A stretch of 64,000 bases of DNA, from positions 1,346,530-1,410,529 of the forward strand of contig NZ_LNBE01000003.1 of the NCBI RefSeq assembly GCF_001445655.1. The letters run 5' to 3'. Position numbers and translations under genes: made by a program. This document shows, piece after piece, positions 58,290 to 64,000 of the stretch (its first letter is position 1; every line of letters begins with the position of its first letter). The notes under the pieces are model-generated. The model searched no databases and had not been told where the DNA came from. It saw only the letters and a program-made list of their open reading frames with translations. Source of the stretch: Streptomyces roseifaciens (GTDB lineage Bacteria > Actinomycetota > Actinomycetes > Streptomycetales > Streptomycetaceae).

Positions 58290-60173
58290 ATGAGGCGATT
58301 GATCCGCTCCTTGGCGAAGCAGCGCGCGAAGCCGCCGGCGCACCCCGCGAGAATGCCGCGCCCCGCGAGAAAGCCGCGCCGCCGGCCGTTCGCCGGCCTC
58401 ACCGCCCTGGTGACGGTCGTCGCGTCGGCAGCGATCGCGGTCCTGCCGACAGCACCCGCGCAGGCCTCGCCGCTCCGCAGCACCCCGCTCATCACGTACA
58501 ACATGCTCGGTGCCACCAGTGGCCAGGACAGCAAGTGGACGACCACGATCGGCAATTACATCCAGGCCGCCGAGATCGTGACCCTGCAGGAGGCAGGTCC
58601 GACGCCGCCCGGCAGGTTCCAGAGCACCACCCCCGTTGCGGGACTGCCGCAGGTCGGCCGGGCGGGATACATCCAGCACCACCGCTGGACGTACAGGTCC
58701 GCGGACTACGAGGTCTACTTCCTGCAGACCGACCGCATGGGCGGGCGCTACGAGGGCGGCCGCAACAACGTCGCCGTCGTCACGCAGCGCACACCGGAGG
58801 AGGTGACCGCCGTGCCCAGCCCGATCGCCGACGGGCGGGCCGCCCTCGGGGTGCGGTTCGGCGACGACTGGTACTTCACCTTCCATGCCCGGCCCACCAG
58901 CAGGAACAACCCGACCAACGAGTCGGACGTGATGCTCGCCCGCATCGCGGCCTTCGTGAACCAGACGCCCGGCCGGTCGTGGACCGTCGGGGCCGACTTC
59001 AACAACGAGCCGGGCAACTTCGCCCTGCCGCCCGGCGCCCACGCCTACGCCACCGGTCTGCCCACCCACGAGGGCCGCCGCGAGCTGGACTACGTGGTGG
59101 CGTCCGTCAATATCCCGGACCACCCGAGACGGCGGCTCAACGGCGCCTCTGCGGACCACTGGGCCGTCGCCGTCGCCGTCGGCGGCATGCGCGCGGGCGG
59201 CGAGCCGCAGCCCCTGTTCACCAGCCCCCGCCACATCGAGAACATGGAGAGCGGCGGGACGCTGGAGGCCCTGGGCGGGGGCGCGCTCAACGGCATGCCC
59301 GCCCTCACCAACCAGCGCAACGGAGGGTTCGCCCAGCGCTGGGACCTCGAATTCAACGGGACCGAAGCCGTCCGCATCCGGCTCCCCAAGGGCAGGTGCC
59401 TCAGCAGCCTGCAGGACCGCCGGGACCACGGCAAGCCCCTTATGTTCGACTGCGGAACGAGCAGCATCCAACGCTGGCGGCTGCTGTCGTTCGGCAACGA
59501 GCAGTACCAGATCCGCAACATCGCGCTCGGGCTCTGCCTGGACGCGGGCACGGCGACCGGCCCGCGTGACCTCTACGGCCTCGAGCTGAACCCCTGCAAG
59601 GCGAAGGACAGCCAGCACTGGTTCCTCGGTCCCCCCGCCGACTCCGACCCCAGGGCCAACTTCTTCGCAGGCGACCTGTCCATCGCCCACCCCGGCCCCT
59701 TCGGGCTGGAGAACGTCCGCACCGGCCGGATGCTGGCCGGCGAACCCCGCGGGCTCAGCGGCACCCGCGTACGCGCCCACCCGCACCGCACCGAGCCCAC
59801 GCCCAACGAGGAGAAGTGGATCCCCGAATGGGTCGGCGCCGAGCGGCTGCGCATGCGCGACGCGGCGACCGGCCTCTGCATCGAGACGGACGCGAACGTC
59901 CCGAACAGCGGGATCCTCGGCCTCGACCTGCGGGCCTGCAACGGCTCCCGCGCCCAGACCTGGCACGTGGAGCCGGCCGCCGAGAACACCTTCCGGCTCC
60001 GCAGCGAACAGCGCGTCCTCGGCACCGAGCCTTGCCTGGACCTGGACCAGCTGGCCGCCAACACCGGCTCGGACATCGTCAACGTCAATCAGTGCGAACG
60101 CGGCCGCGCCTCCCAGCGCTGGTTCTTCGCCCCCTTCGACGCCTCCGCCGGACCCGACGAGACGGGGGAGTGA
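58290..60173 (+). CDS. Secreted CdtB-like DNase with ricin-type lectin domains
   Basis: This 627-residue protein has an Arg/Pro-rich N-region, then a signal peptide ending A-P-A-Q-A. Residues 65-300 are an endonuclease/exonuclease/phosphatase domain of the CdtB kind: N71 (T-Y-N-M), E101 (T-L-Q-E-A-G), H199 and N206 (F-H-A-R-P-T-S-R-N-N), D236/N238 (G-A-D-F-N), D267 (E-L-D-Y-V) and D289-H290 (S-A-D-H). All catalytic positions are present. Residues about 325-620 contain two ricin-like beta-trefoil regions with Q-R-W, Q-H-W and S-Q-R-W-F motifs. In cytolethal distending toxin the lectins are separate CdtA/CdtC subunits; here they are fused. Confidence 0.88.
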   Translation: MRRLIRSLAKQRAKPPAHPARMPRPARKPRRRPFAGLTALVTVVASAAIAVLPTAPAQASPLRSTPLITYNMLGATSGQDSKWTTTIGNYIQAAEIVTLQEAGPTPPGRFQSTTPVAGLPQVGRAGYIQHHRWTYRSADYEVYFLQTDRMGGRYEGGRNNVAVVTQRTPEEVTAVPSPIADGRAALGVRFGDDWYFTFHARPTSRNNPTNESDVMLARIAAFVNQTPGRSWTVGADFNNEPGNFALPPGAHAYATGLPTHEGRRELDYVVASVNIPDHPRRRLNGASADHWAVAVAVGGMRAGGEPQPLFTSPRHIENMESGGTLEALGGGALNGMPALTNQRNGGFAQRWDLEFNGTEAVRIRLPKGRCLSSLQDRRDHGKPLMFDCGTSSIQRWRLLSFGNEQYQIRNIALGLCLDAGTATGPRDLYGLELNPCKAKDSQHWFLGPPADSDPRANFFAGDLSIAHPGPFGLENVRTGRMLAGEPRGLSGTRVRAHPHRTEPTPNEEKWIPEWVGAERLRMRDAATGLCIETDANVPNSGILGLDLRACNGSRAQTWHVEPAAENTFRLRSEQRVLGTEPCLDLDQLAANTGSDIVNVNQCERGRASQRWFFAPFDASAGPDETGE

Positions 60174-60191
60174 CGCGCGGGGCCCCTCACC

Positions 60192-60224
60192 GATGCCCGG
60201 CGGCCGGCGAGGCCGCCGGGCATC
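60192..60224. terminator. Bidirectional terminator
   Basis: GATGCCCGGCGGCC-GGCGA-GGCCGCCGGGCATC, a perfect 14-bp stem between the convergent CdtB-like gene and the small CHAT-locus gene. Confidence 0.8.
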
Positions 60225-60618
60225 AGCCTTGTTCCCCGTCCTCCGCGTCCCTGGTGACTTCCTCCACCACGATGTCGATGATCCTGTCCCGCTCCTCCGG
60301 ACCGGTCCCGCCGTCCGCCGGCAGTTCGATCCGTACGCGGCGGGCGATCACCGACCGGGACGGCGACGGCGTCCTCGTACGCAGGTCCTGGTAGACGCTC
60401 CAGGACAGGGAGGCCACGCTGACGATCAGCGAGCCGAGCGCGACCGGATCGACGTCGAGGTACTGCTCCGCGCGGGCATCTGCACCGGCGCCCCGCGCGT
60501 GCAGCGCCGCCTCGACCTGGGCCTCCAGTTGCGTGCCGTGCGTGGCCGCCATCCGCCGTGCCGCCGCCCGCGCACCCCGGTCGGCGGGGTTGTCCGTCGC
60601 TGCCGTCTGCTCGCTCAT
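60223..60618 (-). CDS. Small membrane protein coupled to the CHAT-STAND protein
   Basis: This 131-residue protein has an Ala/Arg-rich helical first half (R-A-A-A-R-R-M-A-A-T-H-G), one membrane helix (P-V-A-L-G-S-L-I-V-S-V-A-S-L-S-W-S-V) and a C-terminal domain with R-R-V-R-I-E-L-P and R-D-R-I-I-D-I-V-V-E-E-V. The ATG overlaps the STAND stop (ATGA). Small proteins of this layout follow STAND genes in other actinomycetes, but I cannot name the family. It may be the membrane effector or anchor of the system. Confidence 0.75.
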   Translation of the reverse strand: MSEQTAATDNPADRGARAAARRMAATHGTQLEAQVEAALHARGAGADARAEQYLDVDPVALGSLIVSVASLSWSVYQDLRTRTPSPSRSVIARRVRIELPADGGTGPEERDRIIDIVVEEVTRDAEDGEQG

Positions 60619-63600
60619 CGTCTCTCCTCGGAGCCGTGTGTCTCGACCCACCGACGTACGTCAGCGGGCAGTGGGGTGCCGGTGACACGCACCCAGCACT
60701 GTTCCAGCGCCGCCATGCCCAGCCGTCCGGTCAGGCGCGCCAGGTCGCGGGGGCGCGAGCCTGCCGACGGGTGCGGGAAGCGGTCGAAGAGGGTCGCGGA
60801 CCGGACCGCCCACTCCAGGGCCTCGCCGGTCCTGCCGCGGGACGCGGCCAGCCCGCTCATCTCGTGGTAGGTGAGCGAGATGGAGCGCTTGTCGCCCAGC
60901 GCCTCCTCGATGGTGAGACACCGCAGGTACCACTGCTCGGCCTCGTCCAGCCGTCCCTTCGCGTGCGCCACCCGGCCGAGGTCGCTGCAGGTGCCGGCCA
61001 TGGCGGACCGGTCGCCCAGCTGCTCCTCGATGGCGAGGGCCTCGCGGTACCACTGCCCGGCTTCGTCCAGCAGGGCTCCGCCCATCGCCAGCAGGCCGAG
61101 CTTGTGACACAGGTGGGCCTTGCGGCGCGGGTGTTCCGCCGCCGCGCTCTCCTTGGCGGCGCGGAGCCGGTGGTACCACTGCTCGGCCTCGTTCCCCCGG
61201 CCCCGCAGCACCGCGACGACGCCGAGGTCGCTGAACAGGTCCGTCATGGCGCGACGGTCACCTGCTTCCTCCGTGACGGCGAGGGCCCGGCGCAACCACC
61301 GCTCGGCCTCCTCCCACTGTTTCCGCTCCTGCGCCGCGAGGCCGAGTTTGCGGTACGCCTCGGCCTCGCCGGACCGGTCGCCCGAGCCCTTCCTGAGCGC
61401 GAGGGCCCGGCCGAACCACTGCTCGGCCTCGTCCAGCCGGTCCCGTACCTGAGCCAGCTTGCCCAGCTCGTCGTAGGCGGTCGCGAGCTGTTCCCGGGGC
61501 GGCTCGCGATGTGCCTTGAGCATCGTGAGGATCTCGGTGTGGACGGCCTCGGCGGCGTCGAACCGGGCCTGGATCTGCAGCATCCCCGCCTGCAGCCGTG
61601 CGACCAGCAGCCACAGCTCCCCGCCGGGGTGGCCGAGCAAGGGCGGGGTGCCGTCCGGCCCTTCGAGGGCCAGCCTGGCGCGGTCGCTCCACGCGAGGAT
61701 CTCCTCGCTCAGCCCGCTGCGCTGCCAGTAGAGGTACAGGGGCTGGATGAGGTACTTGGCGTTGATCCACAACTGGCCGGCCAGGGAGTGCCCCAGCAGG
61801 TGCCCCAGCGTGCGCAGGTGCAGTCCGAGGGTGCGGTAGGCCCCCGAGGCGCCGTCGGCGTGCAGCTCCCGGCGCAGCCACTCCGCGAAGCCGGTGAACG
61901 CGAACAGCATCGCCTCCTCGGCGTCGGCGCGCTGCGCCGCGTAGGCCGCGGGGTCGTCGGCGCGCCACCGTTCGGTGAGGTAGGCGGGCAGCGCGGGGTG
62001 GGTGCGGTACATGCCCCGGCCCAGCCCGGTGAGCAGCCCGACCTGGGCCGCCCGGTCCAGCACCCTGTCCCACGCGCGGCTGTCGACGCCGCGGAAGCGC
62101 TGCGGAGTCCGCTCGTGGCGGGAGAACTCGGCCAGCACCCTGGCGTCGGCGACACCCTGGAACAGGCATACGGCCGCCAGCAGCCGGCGCTCCACGGCGT
62201 CGAGGTGGGCGAGGGAGTAGCTGATACTGGCCGGCAGGGACGTGGTGCGGTCACCGCCGGGCGGCGCGGGCAGGGTGGTGCCGCCGTGCAGGCCGGACAG
62301 GAGCGCGGCCGGGTCGGTGGTGTCCAGGTGGGGCAGGATCAGCCGCATGCTCAAGGGGTGGCCGTCGAGCCACTCCAGCAGTTCGGCGAAGGAACGGTCC
62401 GCGCGGCGCGGGGCTGCGGCGGGGAACGGCTGCAGCACGTGGTCGGCGTACTCGACGGCTTCGTCGTGGGAGAGGCCGCCGACGGTGACGCGGCGCAGGT
62501 CCCCCAGCCAGTGCTCGGGCGTGCGGCTGGTCACCAGGACGACGCTGCGGCCGCCGGCGGCGACCTCGGTGAGGAAGTCCTTGAGCTCGCCGCGCGCGGC
62601 GTCGTCCAGCGGGGGAGCGGCGCCGGCGGGGTCCGGCATGGACGCGACCGACTCGAAGTTGTCCCAGACCACCAGCAGCCGGTGCTCGCGCAGCAGGTCG
62701 CGTACGAGCTCGCGGCGGGTGTCCGCGTTCTGCCGGGCGAAGTCCGCGCCGTACGCGCGCAGGCCGGTCGCCGAGACCACGCCGTCCAGGCCGAACGAGG
62801 CGACGCCGGGCTCGAAGGAGTGCCAGATCACCCACTCGGGCCGGCCGACGCCGCCGGTGTCGCGCCACCAGCGGCCGAACGCCTTGGCCAGCTCGGTCTT
62901 CCCGGTTCCGCCGGGGCCGTGCAGGACGACCACGCGCCGGTTGCGGGCCGCGGCCTCCAGGGTGTGGAACAGCGCGTCGCGGCCGACGAACTCGCCTTCG
63001 GGGGCCAGCGGATCGTCCCGCTCGCCCTGGCCCCGCTCGCGCAGCCGGTCCAGGGCGGCCTCCAGGGACAGCTCCGGCCGGGCGGACGCGGGCGCGGACT
63101 GCAGCTCGGGGAAGCGGACCTCGCGGCGCAGGTAGTGCACCGGGACCGCCCAGTCCTCCAGCGGCAGCTCGCCCTTCGGGCTCGGCCGCCCCGGACGCCG
63201 TGCCATCTGCGCCCGTCCCGCGCGCACCGCCTCGCCGATGGTGTCGCCGGCGAACAGCCGCTCGTAGAAGGCCGTCATGAACTCGGCCGCCGCCACGGCG
63301 TACACGCTGTAGGACATGGCCACCACGGCCGAGGCGCCCCCGGCCAGCAGTCGGGTGGCCACGGCCGCCTCCAGCTGCTGGCCCACCGCCCCGGACTGGC
63401 AGGCGTTGAGCACCACGACCGGCACGCGGGGGTCCGCCAGGACGCGGGCGATGCGGTCGGCCCCGACGTGGTCCGCGCCGCCGCCGGGCTCCTCGAAGAC
63501 GAGTACGCCCTCGTCCGTCAGCGCGCCGTGCCCGTCGAAGTGCACGATCTGGAACGGCGCTCCGGCGTCGCGAGCCGTCCGCAGCCGCTCGGCCAGGGCC

Positions 63601-64000
63601 TCCAGCGTCGGCGGCCGCAGCACCTCCACCTCGACGCGGCCGCGCACCGCCTCCAGGCGGCGCAGCAGCGGGCGGGCGATCATCCGGTAGCCGACGTCGC
63701 GGGCGCCGTCGGGCCGGGAGATCACCATCAGGACGCGCAGCTGCCGGCCGCCGACGTCGAAGGCGTTGCCGAGGTTCGCCGCGGGCAGGCCGCGGCTCAG
63801 CCCCACCCCGTCCAGCGCCAGCGGCGTGGGCAGGCGCGGGTCGCACAGCAGCTCCCACGGCAGCCCCAGCCAGGCCGGCGCGGCCGAGCGCAGCACGATC
63901 TCGGTGGAGCCGGGGTGAGCGGCCCGGGTGCGCACCTGGACGTAGGCGTCGCGGGCCGGCCCCGAGCCGAACAGGGCGGTGAACATGGTCCGGCCCCAGC
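60615..64000 (-). CDS. CHAT protease - NB-ARC - TPR STAND protein, 5' end beyond window
   Basis: At least 1127 codons, open to the right edge. Counting from the Met at 63986, the CHAT (caspase-like) domain has H153 in H-F-D-G-H-G-A and C196 in L-N-A-C-Q-S-G-A; both catalytic residues are present. The NB-ARC NTPase then has the P-loop H-G-P-G-G-T-G-K-T and Walker B L-L-V-V-W-D-N-F. From about residue 790 there are eight or more TPR units (A-E-Q-W-Y, L-G-x-x-A). The Met at 63986 is inside the CHAT domain (G-R-T-M-F-T-A-L-F), so the true start lies outside. Fits a ligand-triggered protease for defence or programmed death. Confidence 0.92.
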   Translation of the reverse strand, partial: WGRTMFTALFGSGPARDAYVQVRTRAAHPGSTEIVLRSAAPAWLGLPWELLCDPRLPTPLALDGVGLSRGLPAANLGNAFDVGGRQLRVLMVISRPDGARDVGYRMIARPLLRRLEAVRGRVEVEVLRPPTLEALAERLRTARDAGAPFQIVHFDGHGALTDEGVLVFEEPGGGADHVGADRIARVLADPRVPVVVLNACQSGAVGQQLEAAVATRLLAGGASAVVAMSYSVYAVAAAEFMTAFYERLFAGDTIGEAVRAGRAQMARRPGRPSPKGELPLEDWAVPVHYLRREVRFPELQSAPASARPELSLEAALDRLRERGQGERDDPLAPEGEFVGRDALFHTLEAAARNRRVVVLHGPGGTGKTELAKAFGRWWRDTGGVGRPEWVIWHSFEPGVASFGLDGVVSATGLRAYGADFARQNADTRRELVRDLLREHRLLVVWDNFESVASMPDPAGAAPPLDDAARGELKDFLTEVAAGGRSVVLVTSRTPEHWLGDLRRVTVGGLSHDEAVEYADHVLQPFPAAAPRRADRSFAELLEWLDGHPLSMRLILPHLDTTDPAALLSGLHGGTTLPAPPGGDRTTSLPASISYSLAHLDAVERRLLAAVCLFQGVADARVLAEFSRHERTPQRFRGVDSRAWDRVLDRAAQVGLLTGLGRGMYRTHPALPAYLTERWRADDPAAYAAQRADAEEAMLFAFTGFAEWLRRELHADGASGAYRTLGLHLRTLGHLLGHSLAGQLWINAKYLIQPLYLYWQRSGLSEEILAWSDRARLALEGPDGTPPLLGHPGGELWLLVARLQAGMLQIQARFDAAEAVHTEILTMLKAHREPPREQLATAYDELGKLAQVRDRLDEAEQWFGRALALRKGSGDRSGEAEAYRKLGLAAQERKQWEEAERWLRRALAVTEEAGDRRAMTDLFSDLGVVAVLRGRGNEAEQWYHRLRAAKESAAAEHPRRKAHLCHKLGLLAMGGALLDEAGQWYREALAIEEQLGDRSAMAGTCSDLGRVAHAKGRLDEAEQWYLRCLTIEEALGDKRSISLTYHEMSGLAASRGRTGEALEWAVRSATLFDRFPHPSAGSRPRDLARLTGRLGMAALEQCWVRVTGTPLPADVRRWVETHGSEERR

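Noticed and set aside
1-64000. tRNA/rRNA genes, CRISPR arrays, insertion sequences, attachment sites, replication origin
   Set aside because: None could be recognised; the short tandem arrays lack CRISPR-sized spacers and no transposase or integrase frame is present.

Overview
The window looks like accessory chromosome of a Streptomyces-type actinomycete. Base composition is very high in G+C with third-codon-position bias, GTG/TTG starts are common, many genes overlap by 1 to 17 bases, and several families are typical of that group: bL37, DUF6153, ABATE/CGNR, a DmdR-like iron box, an aminolevulinate synthase of the secondary-metabolism type and a lasso-peptide precursor. Apart from the tiny ribosomal protein gene there is almost no housekeeping content. 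No tRNA, rRNA, CRISPR array, transposase or prophage was seen.

Layout. 0-5.2 kb: overlapping sugar-use operon (oxidoreductase, sugar porter, HAD phosphatase), convergent with a large PLP amino-acid decarboxylase. 5.3-11.5 kb: membrane proteins, an APC permease, an EF-hand protein, a TetR/quinone-oxidoreductase divergon and an SDR. 11.6-18.2 kb, all on the minus strand: cupin/AraC regulator, threonine-synthase-like PLP enzyme, P450 with an unusual I-helix, erythromycin-esterase-like protein and an aminotransferase. 18.3-21.9 kb: metallo-hydrolase, then an arsenic cassette (arsR-ACR3-arsC, divergent arsI). 22-28.4 kb: secreted peptidase, ArsR-AHSA1 fusion regulator, MFS exporter, CGNR regulator, permease. 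28.6-34.5 kb: a membrane-anchored NB-ARC/WD40 STAND protein, then a lasso-peptide cyclase and precursor. 34.7-39.6 kb: oxidoreductase/AraC divergon, a MerR regulator, and a decayed locus (frameshifted ALAS, truncated TauD dioxygenase). 39.6-43.4 kb: small Cys-motif protein plus membrane protein, a six-repeat FG-GAP secreted protein and a broken lipase. 43.5-47 kb: PLP enzyme/MFS pair and DUF6153. 47.4-51.6 kb: MerR/sliding-clamp fusion, secreted peptides, a saccharopine-dehydrogenase-like reductase and bL37. 51.7-58 kb: DUF899, DUF5701, two gene remnants, an iron-box hydrolase, asparaginase, a VOC/AraC pair and an SDR. 58.3-64 kb: a CdtB-like nuclease with ricin domains, convergent with a CHAT-NB-ARC-TPR protein and its small membrane partner.

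Three things stand out. (1) The lasso precursor-cyclase pair has no RRE protein or leader peptidase anywhere in the window. (2) Two STAND (NB-ARC) proteins, one carrying a CHAT protease domain and translationally coupled to a small membrane protein, suggest defence or programmed-death functions. (3) More than twenty short tandem repeats, each of a different unit (6-17 bp), sit in leaders, intergenic gaps and frame-preserving positions inside genes. This density is unusual and gives many proteins low-complexity tails or inserts.
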